NCBI RefSeq assembly: GCF_018687715.1 | Contig: NC_056762.1 | Coordinates: forward strand, 42,688,520-42,752,519 | Length of the DNA: 64,000 nucleotides | Direction of reading: 5' to 3' | Source: Carya illinoinensis | Taxonomy: Eukaryota > Streptophyta > Magnoliopsida > Fagales > Juglandaceae | Part shown: piece after piece, positions 10,398 through 21,504 of the stretch | Numbering within the stretch: the first letter of the stretch is position 1 | How the letters are laid out: every line of letters starts with the position of its first letter | Made by a program: the position numbers and the translations under genes | The notes under the pieces: model-generated | Databases searched by the model: none | Told to the model about the DNA's origin: nothing | The model's input: the letters and a program-made list of their open reading frames with translations, nothing else

Positions 10398-12933
10398 TTA
10401 GCATATAATTGAGACCGTCATCAACTTCTAAATTGAAAAACTAACGTTTGCATGATCAATTCCAAGTTGTACACCCTGAACGACTTTGACTCTCTTGTCT
10501 TTTAGGTCACATAATAGGCTTCCAATACAATGTGTCTTTAATAAATGCAAAATACATAAAGTTCTGTGAAATTCAATGTCACCTCTCGTCACTGCCGATC
10601 AAGTCATCATCCAAAATGATACTCTATCTATACTTATTTTTAGTTATATTTAAAGTAAATATCTGGTTGAGATTTTTTTGTGATTTTATCTCAATTCTAG
10701 ATGATAAAGTTTTGAATGGTACTAAATAGACAACATATATATTATATAACTCATTTTGTAAGTCACACGCTGTTTATTTTAATCAATAAAAAATACTTAT
10801 TTAATCACTAAGTGAAGAAAAAAAAAATATCGAGAGAAATAATCGGATCCCAAGCATTTCTCTATCTCTGAAAAGGCCATCCATACTCTATAGCACAAAA
10901 GCTCAACAAACGTGTCATTTTGCTAATTAGCCTCAAAATGTGCCTAGCTGCCAAGTTGTTTCATACCCACCTATTCACTGTCAACATAGCTAAGAAAAAT
11001 AGAATACATTATCATTGGAATATAAGAGGGATTGGTCTTTTGCCCTTTATTCTTTACCTGATTTGGTTCAATAAAGTTAATGTCAGGGATAGGTATTCAA
11101 ACATCAAAAAAGGGAGAAACAGCTTTATTCCCGGTTGTTAGATGCATCAAATCAAATTTCAATATTTTAGTAAGTTCTAGATCCGCCTTTGTAGTAGTCC
11201 AATAGATGAGCTTGAAGCCCCATCTCACTTCAAATAATGCTCTGTCAACCACATTCATTTAAATACTTTGGTATCTAACCTTGTTAATGGGAATTGACCA
11301 CTACCGTTTTCGGCCTATTTGCAGGGGTCTCTGCCCAAGAGTAAGGCTACACTTAGCAATTTGTCCATACTTTCCAACAATTTTCTGGTTTAAAGACAAT
11401 GTGGGATACAATCTTAATGCAGTAGTCTTTATACTGTGTCTATCATTCTCATTCTCTAAATTATAGGAGATGTTTAGGTAAAAAAATATAGGGATGGGAA
11501 TCTTAATTTTGTCTATGGCTCCACCCGCTGCAAGCCCTTTAAATAGAGGTCTTTCGAAATAAATAAATAACTAAACCATTACTCTAAAGAAGGAAACAAG
11601 GACCAGCCCTGTTTTCACGTATATTTTTGTATCCAATTTGGCTATTTGCCTCTCTTTATAACCAAAAAAAGATAGTGAAAAGACACTCCCTTGTCCCATG
11701 ACCCCCCATCCATTCAAAGGCCGACCCTTACCCCCATGTAAGTCCGGTAACTCAAATGTTTGGTTGCATCTACTTTTAATTGGGAACACAATCATGGGCA
11801 AGCCCCACTGTCCAAAGTGCCCGCAGATTTCCCATGGATGTCAATGAATTCAAACAATCTATCAAGCATATACCAAACCTGCTTTTTTTGGAGGGGAGAA
11901 AGTTAAAAACAATAGTCTTGCAGATGCCAACACCATATCACATGCATTGATAAAAGCTTCTTTTTTATTTGGCAGAATCGATGAATTAATTTTATTACCA
12001 CTAAAAGACATGAAAAAGTATGCATTGAGAGAGGGACAAAGTGAAAATTGACAACATGCACAGAACGTTTAAAGGATTCCTTTCACACCATGATATCCCC
12101 CCTTTCTTTTTTCTTCTTGCCAAATGTTTGAGCATATCAGCTAATTGGGACACGGTCGTGGGTCAGGGAAGGGTCTTTTCTGTTTCCAAATAACATGCAT
12201 CGTGTAAAAACTCACTAGGCTATATCCTTTCACATGGCTTTTCATAGAGATATATATAGATATAAATATTTCACGTGGCTTTTCATTATATTGAAGTTTC
12301 GATTTCTTACATTCCTTTTAACTTTCCGACTCCAATGCAAATAAATAAGAACTAATGATATTATTCCCACGCGTCCCCTCTGAAAATTCAGAGAAAACCT
12401 TACAGGTTACGGCTGCTTAGGGCGAACGAGTAATGGCTTTGCCAACAAAATTGAATTGGCTAGTCAAAAAGGCTGCAGCTTAGATGGTATGAGACCCAAT
12501 CTCTAAAGAGAGGTCTTGTTCAAACTCCCTCTCAAAATCTTCCAATATAATCATAAAATAAAAATAAAAATTGAATTGGCTAGTTTTGGACTTTTGGAGT
12601 TCCATGAAGATACGGCTCGACTCGTGGCACCCTCAAGTCTTCTTCCAGATATTTGACTCAGTACATTTCCATTTTGCCACATAGAAATGGCAAGCAAGCA
12701 TGGGCTGCCACATGGCCTCTTTGCATCAATAATTCGCCTACCATAACTTATTCTTATCGATGAGGTAGAAATCTCTAGAAAAGAAAAATATTCCTAATAG
12801 CTTTACAGCCATCTAAATATTCTCATGGAATTGGTGCGCTACTTTTCATCAAAAGGCTTCGCTTGCACTATAAGGGAACAAACCCAACACTCTCTCCGTG
12901 TCAAGTTCTCAAACTTTACTCTTCTAATCTTCA

Positions 12934-13907
12934 ATGGCAAGTCATAAACAGCTCGAAGTTCATACAGGCGATCAAACTCCGCACAAATGGTGTATCTCAT
13001 TAGGAGAAGAGGTCTTCAAGAGATTCATCTTCCATGGCAGCCCGACAGTGCACAAGGTTTTCAATGAAGGGTCACTTTTCAGTCCACTCTTGTTCGGGAA
13101 ATTCTTTGATCCTTCAGATGCTTTCCCTCTCTGGGAGTTTGAATCAGATATCTTGTTATCTAATCTCAGGAGTTCTGGCCGAAGCACTGTCGATTGGTTT
13201 CAGACAGATCATGAATATGTACTAAAAGCAGAACTTCCAGGTAAGAGACCTAAAGTTTTCTGTTCAATTTCATCTGATTCTGCTATTTAAATTACAAACT
13301 TAATGTTCATTAACCAAGGGAACAGCAACTAGGAAGTTGTCAGACTGCAAGATATAGACCCAAGGAGTAGTGAGGCATTATTTTTAACTCGAAGGTAAAT
13401 CTGCTGGTACAGGGGGACCCTATTCCTAATATCGAAAACATGCATAGAATCTTGGTTCCAAGTTTAAAGAATGAGAAAATAATATGTTATGTACCTCGTG
13501 GATGATCATGAGTTGGGGACAAGGCCAAAACTCCATATTTATGTTTAATGTAAGAAAAACTGCATGCTTTAACAAGAGCGGTGTAATAAAGTGCAGTGAC
13601 ATTAGTTATGTTTTAAACAGGAGTTGGGAATAATGTTCAAGTGTTCGTTGATAAAGGGAAGGTTGTTGAAATTATTGGGCAGTGGAGGCAGCAAGGAGAG
13701 TCCAAGGCAAAGGACTGGAGAAGTGGGCATTGGTGGGAATATGGGTATGTTCGGAGGCTTGAGCTGCCAGAAGATGCGGATTGGAGGAAAATAGAGGCAT
13801 ACGTGAATAATGACATACTCCTGGAAATTAGAATTCCCACGAACCTTTTGGATGGTGATCCTCAAGGAAATGTAGCTGCCAAAGATTCTGAAGTTGGTGT
13901 AAATTAA
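12934..13907 (+). CDS. HSP21.7: class VI small heat-shock-like protein (21.7 kDa type)
   Basis: Two exons (12934-13240 and 13621-13907) join GAACTTCCAG to GAGTTGGG in frame and encode 197 residues. The start ATG follows a short AC-rich leader. The C-terminal half is a divergent alpha-crystallin domain running from WFQTDHEYVLKAELPGVGNN through VQVFVDKGKVVEIIGQW to RRLELPEDADWRKIEAYVN and ending NNDILLEIRIP. These beta-strand motifs are typical of plant HSP20 proteins, with the ELPGV turn and the C-terminal I-x-I-like EIRIP. The N-terminus is unusual and matches the 21.7-kDa class VI group as I recall it (At5g54660). A chaperone role is inferred from the family. I saw no perfect heat-shock element (alternating nGAAn units) just upstream, so heat induction is not supported by sequence. 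Confidence 0.85.
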
Positions 13908-15095
13908 AGCAAACTGCTTTAACAACTTTCATGCAATCTAGATAGCATGATCTAACTTCTTCCTCTATATATATTATATACACAACATCTAACTTCTTTC
14001 TCAAATCAAGACAGGGAATAGCGAAAATTAGAGTTTAAAATGCATCGAAGATGAGAGCAAACACTAATAAGATGGATGGAGTGACATCATATTTTGTATG
14101 AAGTAACTCAACTCCTAGTTGTAAGTGGACGCACATCTCATTTTGAGACATGAAAATTGTTAATTTACATGGAGGACTTTGGGCCATGCTAGAGCTAATT
14201 GGCTCCTCGAAGCAAAGTCAGTCACAATTCATTGATCTTTATCATTTGGAGGTAAGTAACTTATTTATCTTCTCTATATATAGCGTAAAGTAACTTATTT
14301 ATCTTCTCTATATATAGCGTGCTGAACTACTGTTCAAGGCCCAAATCCGCTTCGATCATAATGTTTTTCCATTGCTTCACTAATTACAAATACTCGAGGA
14401 ACACGACTATATAGGAAATTAATGAAGCAAAAGGGTGATTAACGCTTACTGTCAGCAGGAGGGACCTGTTCCAAGATTTGAAGCTCCCATCCAAAACAGA
14501 CTGGATGCAACATTTTAATTTCAAAGCTGCAAAATATAAGCTGCCCAAAATTTATAATATAGTGACAGATGATCAGAGAGGTCATTTCTTCTACGTATGT
14601 ATCGTTTCAATAGATAAAAGGAATCAATAGTATCAATAAGGATTAAGAAATTATTACACCCAATTATTCAAGTTTACGCAAATGAGGGCGCTGTACCGCC
14701 ATGGATTTGGGCGTTTTCTTCCTCCCTAATTTCCTTTTGCTTCTTTCCTTCCCATCCATCCAGACCCTGTTTGGCTCTTTGAAGACCATCGTGCTTGTTT
14801 ACTGGTATTGGTTGTAATGGATAATGACCCCGAACAAGAGATGGGTCAGCAGATCCCTTCGGGCTCATCGAGACCCAACTCTCAGGATAAATTTTAGTGG
14901 AATTTGGCCCATTTTTTTAGGGTTCTGGATGTACGATGAAAGAGGTCCCTAGAATAGCATTACAACCCAAAATATAAAATTTTCTTTTTGACTTTTCTTC
15001 CGCCCGCTTCTTTGCTACAGGATAACACTAGTGAAAAAAATAAATGAGTTATATTATATATAGTTATAAAATGTATAAATATCGTATAATTATTT
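13908..15095. other. intergenic region downstream of the HSP gene
   Basis: No gene is supported. It holds the HSP 3' flank and one short tandem repeat near 14255. The minus-strand ORF at 14674-14868 has no recognisable domain. Confidence 0.6.
14255..14319. repeat. two-copy tandem repeat, 34-bp period
   Basis: A 31-base block beginning AGTAACTTATTTATCTTCTC recurs exactly with a 34-base offset (14255-14285 and 14289-14319), a recent local duplication. Confidence 0.9.
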
Positions 15096-15216
15096 TGAAA
15101 AAGAGTGATATTTACGATTAAAAAATTAGTTTTTTTTCTTATAGGTCCCGTATTAATTCAATTTTTTCAAAAAGATTGCGCGGCGCTTATATAATCACGA
15201 CTGTAAATATCATTTC
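15096..15216. mobile_element. MITE family M1 (Mutator-like), copy 1
   Basis: The ends are inverted: GAGTGATATTTACG at the left and GTAAATATCATTTCTC at the right. The interior carries AAAAAGATTGCGCGGCGC and a GGTCCCGTATT block that resemble related blocks in the copies at 31846, 53832 and 59943. It abuts the left LTR of the copia element. Confidence 0.65.
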
Positions 15217-15472
15217 TCAAAATGAAGATATACATCTTCTAAATATTGTAATTATATATATTGTAATTGTGTGTATATACAATGAGTCTTGCACCTCTTA
15301 TATAGGCACCAAGTCAGTGAGTGCGCAGAGAACAAAAAGGTAAACCTAAAAAAAGTTTGTTATAATATAAGGAGAATATTGAAGCTTCTAGAATTTCTGT
15401 GTGAGCTACTGAGATGGATTATCCAGCTTGAATTTATTTGAGTGTGTATTTTCTTAAGTAAGGTTGATATGC
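15208..15472 (-). repeat. 3' LTR of the deleted copia element
   Basis: Left copy of the direct repeat. The inner boundary is set by the polypurine tract at 15472-15479. The outer boundary is uncertain because it merges with the adjacent MITE. Confidence 0.75.
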
Positions 15473-15592
15473 CCCCTTGAGTCTACTTGGATATCAATCA
15501 CAATAATACTTGATCTTAGACTGAAAAATCGATAAAAAACCAGCGGTTTAGTAAACACATTTGCAATTTAAATGGTAACTGATAAGCCTTGG

Positions 15593-16990
15593 CTAGGGGA
15601 CATTGAGAACATGTAAAGGAAAAGTTTGGGAAATATGACAAGCATATGGTGCACAAGATGCAAGCAACAATTTCAAGAGACAAATGACCAAGCCTTTGAT
15701 GCCAACAATCAATAGAGGCTTTTTCACCAATGTGAGCTGATGGAGATGCAGAGGCAAGAGATGATGGAAATAGATAGAGGTCATTACGTGTAGGACCACT
15801 GATGAGGAGCTTGCTGGTCCTTTACCAAAAAGTGGGTTGCATGGAATTTAAAAAATCATGAGTTGTCAATACAAAATTCTAAAGCAGAGACCAAATTCTT
15901 TGTTATTGAGGGCACATGAAGAAGATTATAAAGTTTAAACGAAGTAGAATTGAGAGAGTGAAGAATTACCAATGTTTTGAATCGATAGCCCAGTTCCATT
16001 GCCAACTTGCATCTGCTCAGTGCCACTGTATGGTTCAGATGAAAGGTTCAGCTGGGATAGGTCATGGGTAATGTGATGAGTAACAGTGCTGTCAGGGTAC
16101 CACGTGGGATCGGGTATGGTTGAAGGTGATGTGTAATTTACAGAGAATGATCTGGGGGGATCATACTGATATGCATGATCAAAGCGAAAATGGCATTGGA
16201 TGGCAACATGGCCCACTTTGTTGCACACCTGACAGGTTGGCTGAGTGGGTTGGGAATTTTGGTGTTGAAAATTGTTATTGGAGGTGGGAGAAGACCTTCC
16301 TCTATTTGAAGGGAACCTACCTCGTCCACGGCCATTACGGCCGCCACGATAGGCACCTCTCTCGTTGATCACGGGAACTAAAATTTGTCAATGGTTCAAA
16401 AGGAGTTTGAAGGCTTATGCTTCAAGCAATGTGACTTAAACAATTTTCATGAACAAGCAGTAAATGATAGAGCTCATGAGGGGTTATTGGGTCTAACCTG
16501 GTAGCGACAGAAGTGACAAAACTTTCATAGTTGGACCCAAGATCGTTTAATAGGTATGTGACAAATTCTTTATCAAAAAGAGGAGTTCCTGTGGCAGCAA
16601 AGGTGTCTACTAACATTTTTACTTTACTAAAGTAATCAAAAATAGATTATTCACCACAACTCAAGTTTGTAAGCTGAAAACGGATTTGAAAATCCTTTGC
16701 CTGAGAGTGAGAACTAAACATTTTTTCAAGGGAGATCCAGAGGTCTCGTGACGTTTTTATAGTAATAACATGACCAATAATGGACTTTGTTAAAGATGAA
16801 AATAGAATACTTAAAACAAACTGATTAGTTTGCTGCCATGAGAGATAGGCATGATTGATCTTCTGGGTAGAATCCTCTTCAGAGGAAATCATATTTGGAG
16901 GGGAAGACTGAGTGCCATCCACATATGAGTAGAGGTCTTGGCCTCTGAGATAAGTTGATATCTATACCTTCTAGAGTAAAAAATTTTCAG
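15593..16990 (-). pseudogene. copia gag / protease / GAG-pre-integrase remnant
   Basis: Broken reading frames read from right to left. A gag segment (16922-16422) includes SWQQTNQFVLSILFSSLTKS and VTYLLNDLGSNYESFVTSV, with one in-frame TAA between its two halves. A nucleocapsid segment (16372-15935) has an Arg/Gly-rich stretch and a zinc knuckle CQVCNKVGHVAIQC. A degraded protease-like motif DSTVTHHITHDLSQL follows. Near 15600-15800 another frame reads a GAG-pre-integrase block containing CWHQRLGHLS. The breaks and deletion mean it cannot encode a functional polyprotein. Confidence 0.85.
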
Positions 16991-17109
16991 AGTTACGTTT
17001 AAGAGGAACTAAATATGAAAAAGAAGAAAAAATAAGGGTAGAAGATGAAGTTGTGGCCATGGTAGAAAAGTATCAAAGAGACTGCTAGTCTTAGCAGCTT
17101 TGATACCAT

Positions 17110-17362
17110 AACAATAGAGTAAAAATAAAGATAGACATCTTCTGAATATTGCAATTGTATATGTTGTAACTGTTCTGTGTATACAATGAGTCTTGCATCT
17201 CTTATATAGGCACCAAGTCAGTGAGTGCGCAGAGAACAAAAAGGTACCTTTAAAAAAAAGTTTGTTATAATAGGAGGAATATTGAAACTTCTAGAGTTGC
17301 TGAGATGGATTATCCAGCTTGGATTTATTTGAGTGTATATTTTCTTGAGTAAGGTTGATACA
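17110..17362 (-). repeat. 5' LTR of the deleted copia element
   Basis: Right copy of the direct repeat. It begins (minus strand) with TG at 17362-17361 and ends next to the primer-binding site at 17108. Confidence 0.8.
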
Positions 17363-17933
17363 TGGTATAAAAACTTGTTGTGAAATGTGCGACAATTGTG
17401 ATAAATATTATGAAAAATCAAAGAGAGAAAGTAAGAAAAACACATAGATTTAATGTAGTTTAGCAATATGTTTACATCCATACGAGTGAGCAACGGTTAA
17501 ATTTCACTATATCTAAGTACGGTTACATCATCTATATTTATATTAATCCTAGCCATATAAAGGTATTAGAAAATGCCTCTAATACCCCTTACCTCGCTGA
17601 ACAACGACATTAGCTTGTTTTCTTTGTACATGTGGTCCACTCAATATGAGTCACATAATACAATAAAATTCATGCTAGTTGATAATTTCTCTATAAAATT
17701 AGGTACCATCTCCTTCTAAAAAAAGAAATTGTCAAAGAAAACATTATTTTGTTAAGTATGGGTGCAGGCCATGCCAGTTGCTCTTATGAACTCCTAAATT
17801 AAAAAAAGAAAGTGTTATAAAAGAAACCCTTTCTTGATTGAAAAAGATTTAATGTTATTATAATATTATAGACTAAAGTTTTATTTTATAAAGCTATTCT
17901 GTTTTCACCGAATATAAGACCTCTGTTATATTC
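17363..17933. other. intergenic AT-rich spacer
   Basis: Nothing recognisable is seen between the copia element and the following LTR-like block. Confidence 0.5.
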
Positions 17934-18770
17934 CCAAACAGAAACATAATATTCATAATAACAACAGATTTGATGATAATCAAAACCCTAGAAACAGCAG
18001 TATACCAATGGATGTCCAGATTACCAATATACACCTCGAGATTGAACAGTATTATACAGATCAACAAAATGATGAATATCTTCCAATATTATCGCAAGAA
18101 AGCATCAGGAATCAAATATGAACAATAAGAACAATAAAGAAACTAAAAGCAAGGAAAGAACACACCAATATACGTGGTTCGACCCTAATGGTCTACGTCC
18201 ACGGCAGGAATGGGCCTCAGAGCTTTTTTATTGATGAACAACACTTCACAGAGAAGCCTCAGTACACATAGAGTCACAAATCCCTCTCTGAAACCTCAAG
18301 AAATCACTCTGATTTCTTCTCTCTACAAGGAACACTCACCGAAACCCTAATCCCCCTCTCTGTTCTCTCTGTTCTCTCTGTTCTCTCTCTCTCTGAAACG
18401 GCTGATATGTACAGAATGAAAATCAACTAGGGTTTACACCGTATAGCACATATATATATATATATTACAAGAGATGCTGACACGTGTAAGTAATCCAGCG
18501 GCTCAACTCTTAAACGCAGTGAAGAAAGCACGAGCCTCTCACGTGATTTAGCTTAAAACACATCAACGATCCAGATTTGGCCCTTTGTAAATCATCCTTC
18601 AATCAAATGCTTCAAGAGAGAAATATTAGAATATTAATGCAAAACAGATAAATGTATTGACACACGTATTACAGAAAGGACACGTAGTCACGTAAGGACA
18701 GGACTAGAGCACAAGACAGTGGTCAACCCGATGGGTTTGATCCGGCTCTAAAAAGCATCAAGATTCCACA
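17934..18770 (-). mobile_element. probable solo LTR
   Basis: On the minus strand the block starts TGTGGAATCTTGATGC and ends GGGAATATAACA, giving TG...CA ends. It contains a polyadenylation-like CATCAATAAAAAAGC followed by CCGTGGACGTAGACC and GGTCGAACCACGTATATTGG, an arrangement common in the R-U5 part of plant copia LTRs. A (TGTTCTCTC)n-like microsatellite lies near 18358-18397. No second copy and no internal region were found nearby. The flanks do not show a clean 5-bp duplication. Confidence 0.55.
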
Positions 18771-19463
18771 CCTGAAAACGTGCCATGTGCATAGACTTGG
18801 GTTCTAAAGATTCGAACCTTCGAGTAAACTTACATATTCTATGTTCCTTTGAATATGATTCATTGAGTTGAAAGTCACAACAATAGAAAGAGACTTCCAA
18901 ACTACTTCTTCAATGACACTCCTGCCTCCTAAATAAAACATTATTTATGTGACAAAAATCATGAGATCTCTTCACTAATAATATCCATTTTATATTCCCA
19001 AAAATATAAGTTTCAAGATTATCCTAAGAAGCCAACTTGCCTAATTAGAAGATTTCAATTGAGTAATAGCAAACACCAAGATTTATCAATCCTCTCGACA
19101 TAAAAAACAGTGATACATGTAATTATATTTTTATTTATAAGACTCATTTTGTTAATTTTTTTTTTTTTAAATTTAAATTTCAATTTTTTCAGTATATAAA
19201 AAACTGATATGTGGAGGAATAATTTTTTTATATAAATTTTTAAAATATATTTAACATTTTTCTTAAAACAAATGTAAGTGGTAGTTGCAGGCTGACATTA
19301 TATTTTTAGTGACTTGTTGACTATGCCCATCCGATGACATCTCTACAATAATATATTTATTTAAATTGTCAAAAGATAACGCATTGTATATATGTAGAAG
19401 ATTATTGGATAAACCAAATTGTTTAATTAGAAACATATTCAATTGATTGGACCAGCCGATTAG

Positions 19464-19662
19464 GTTCTGTTTAAATTCAGAAAGTATTTCATTTTATTAT
19501 TATAATTTTATTAAATTTTTATATAAAATATAATAAACAATTCAATATTTTTAAATTTTAAAATAATATTAATATTAAAAAATAATATTTTAACAAAATT
19601 TTATTTAACTTTTATATTTCATCTAAAATTATCTCATTTCATCTCTAATCTAAACCAACGAA
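19464..19662. mobile_element. MITE family M4
   Basis: Terminal inverted repeats are visible: GGTTCTGTTTAAATTCAG at the left and the reverse of GGTTTAGATTAGAGATGAAA at the right, around an AT-rich core. Related segments occur near 9600-9950 and 54430-54655. Confidence 0.65.
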
Positions 19663-19737
19663 TGTTGTAACTATTTTAGTGGTTGCAGGCTTGACATTAT
19701 TTTTGGAGATTAGTTGACTCAGTCTCAATATTCATCA

Positions 19738-19911
19738 AGTTTTATTATGTATAAGTAAAGTCGCATATTAATTTACATATCAATATTGATTTCTTCATAT
19801 TCAAAATTTAAATTAATATTATTTTTAATAAAATATATTTTTGACTAATTACATTAAATTAATATATATATTAATTCGTAATTATGCTTATAACTAGATT
19901 CTTTTCATATC
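19738..19911 (+). repeat. MITE family M2, copy 2
   Basis: Begins AGTTTTATTATGTATAAGTA, carries the core AAAATTTAAATTAATATTAT and ends near TTATAACTAGATTCTTTT. Same orientation as the copy at 10226. Confidence 0.7.
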
Positions 19912-20359
19912 TATCCATATGCGTCCGGAGATGTCAAGGAAATGGATATGTTGGGCTTACAGCAGACGCAAACTTTCATCGTCTTTACGATAAGTCATAA
20001 ACAAGCACCTACGTTGCTTGTGGAGGCAGCAAGTTCAGTACCAGCACTTAGTTCTATCACTAATTTATTAAGTTTTTTGAATGCGACCAAGTTGTAAAAG
20101 TCCAATACGTACGTACGTAGACCCTTTGAATATTGTCATATATTACACATGCAATCGTAATGTGCAGAGTGAAATAGAGTCGCAGCTTGCATGCACTGAC
20201 ATTGATTAATTGCCTCTGATCTCCTTTCAGCAGTTTCTGATTAGCTATCAGATCAGAAAAGGCAAGCTATGAACATCAAGATTGCCAGAAAGGATTACGG
20301 TCTTTATTCTCTTTGGTAAAGAAGGATCAGTTGTTGCTTTAGCTGGAGACTCATATAGC

Positions 20360-20361
<2 letters not shown>

Positions 20362-20404
<43 letters not shown>
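20362..20404. repeat. (AT)n microsatellite
   Basis: About 21 uninterrupted TA dinucleotides, directly visible. Confidence 0.95.
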
Positions 20405-20407
<3 letters not shown>

Positions 20408-21001
20408 CATGAAATTCTATTTTTAGTGGAAGTACTAGCTCAACAAGTTTGGCATACGCTCTTTTGAGAGAGAGAGAGAGAGTCAATTTGAGCATGGGTA
20501 AAGAAGAAGTTTCCAAAAAGGATTAGTGAAAAAGACATTAAAGATTGCAGCTGAGCACCAAGAACTGAATAGAAATACCAACAACCAGTACCTTCTGAGA
20601 TGGATGTTTTTAAACTTTCTAACAAGTTTGTTACCTCACCGAGAGAATGGCATGAAGGGTGTTAGTGCGAACGTAAAGGTGAAAATTCTTGACTCCCATC
20701 CAACGCAAGAGAAAATTGTTGTTTGATTCTAAGCAGGTGGGGAACTTTAGAGAACCTTTTTATGAGTCTATTACACAAAATTTCTCTTTGGTATATATGG
20801 TATGGCCAAAGTGGTAGGATACTCCATGAATGGCTCTGGCTCTTTCCAGACATGCTTAACTTGCTCGTAAATCTTTCTGCTTTTGGTGACAAAGTTAGCC
20901 ATACATTTACGTAAGATGTTTAAAGGGACCTAATTATCTCTTGCGATAAAGAAGTTAATGACACAAGGCAAATCATGTATGGATGAAAACAACTGAACAG
21001 T

Positions 21002-21170
21002 AAGAATTAGATAAGGGCCTGCCGAGCCGAGCTCAATGCTTGTACTTGTAAACCGATTGGGGCAGAAGTATGTAAAATGAATTCAGATGGGATGATAAAA
21101 TGAGATGAAAATTAATTAAATTATTATTCACTTATTAAAAAAAAGAAAAAAGAATTAGATGAGGGGCCCT
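21002..21170 (+). mobile_element. short retroposon with A-rich tail and imperfect target duplication
   Basis: AAGAATTAGATAAGGGCC at 21002 recurs as AAGAATTAGATGAGGGGCC at 21150. About 130 bases lie between, ending in CACTTATTAAAAAAAAG, an ACTTAT-A-rich LINE-like tail. Confidence 0.5.
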
Positions 21171-21504
21171 TTGGGAATTACATTATTCTAACGAATCTGT
21201 CTGTCTCACATGCTGCCGCCTGATCCCATTTCAAAATATTCAAATCCCAATGTCATTGAAATGAAATCAAACCATCAACACCAAGCACCTAATCTAAACC
21301 TGAGAAAGATTCAAGCTTTTTCATTATTTAATAGTTTCTTACATATTGATTTTCGGTATTAGAATATTATCAACCATTAGTTTAGTTCCTTTCTGGATCA
21401 CCCATTTTCCTGCTCGTTCAAGCAACGGCTCTGATACACTGTACGTTAGCTTTCATTGCAATCCATGGTCCCACTCTCGACCTCTCTCTGTTTTATGCTT
21501 AAAA

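Larger units (their letters stand above)
8839..12933. other. intergenic region between divergent formin and HSP genes
   Basis: About 4.1 kb separates two divergently transcribed genes. It must contain both promoters and the formin 5' UTR. Two AT-rich MITE-like segments lie near 9600-9950 and one lies at 10226-10397. The ORFs at 10532, 10920, 11281 and 11571 have no recognisable domains and I do not call them genes. A TATA-like TATAAG occurs at about 12869, some 60 bases upstream of the HSP start codon. Confidence 0.6.
15208..17362 (-). mobile_element. internally deleted Ty1/copia retrotransposon with both LTRs
   Basis: Direct repeats of about 250 bp lie at 15208-15472 and 17110-17362. Shared stretches include CAATGAGTCTTGCA, TATATAGGCACCAAGTCAGT and GATGGATTATCCAGCTTG. 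On the minus strand the 5' LTR starts TGTATCAACC. It is followed by a primer-binding site TGGTATCAAAGC (17108-17097, one change from the initiator-tRNA-Met form), gag, a protease-like segment and a GAG-pre-integrase block, then a polypurine tract AAGGGGGC (15479-15472) and the 3' LTR. Integrase, reverse transcriptase and RNase H are absent, so the internal region is only about 1.6 kb. The LTRs differ by several substitutions and indels, so insertion is not recent. Confidence 0.88.
18771..21504. other. intergenic region and kinesin promoter
   Basis: It holds two MITE copies (19464-19662 and 19738-19911), an AT microsatellite (20362-20404) and a short retroposon (21002-21170). No gene is supported; the small ORFs near 20282-20914 have no domain and partly read through the microsatellite. 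Confidence 0.6.

Noticed and set aside
10920..11801. Short ORFs in the formin-HSP intergenic region
   Set aside because: No domain, no plausible splice partners and no sign of coding bias beyond chance.
18358..18397. Repeated TGTTCTCTC units considered as a CRISPR-like array
   Set aside because: Units are contiguous without spacers and the host is a eukaryote; it is a microsatellite within an LTR.
20282..20516. ORFs with repeated Ile-Tyr on both strands
   Set aside because: They read through the (AT)n microsatellite; dinucleotide repeats give such peptides in every genome.
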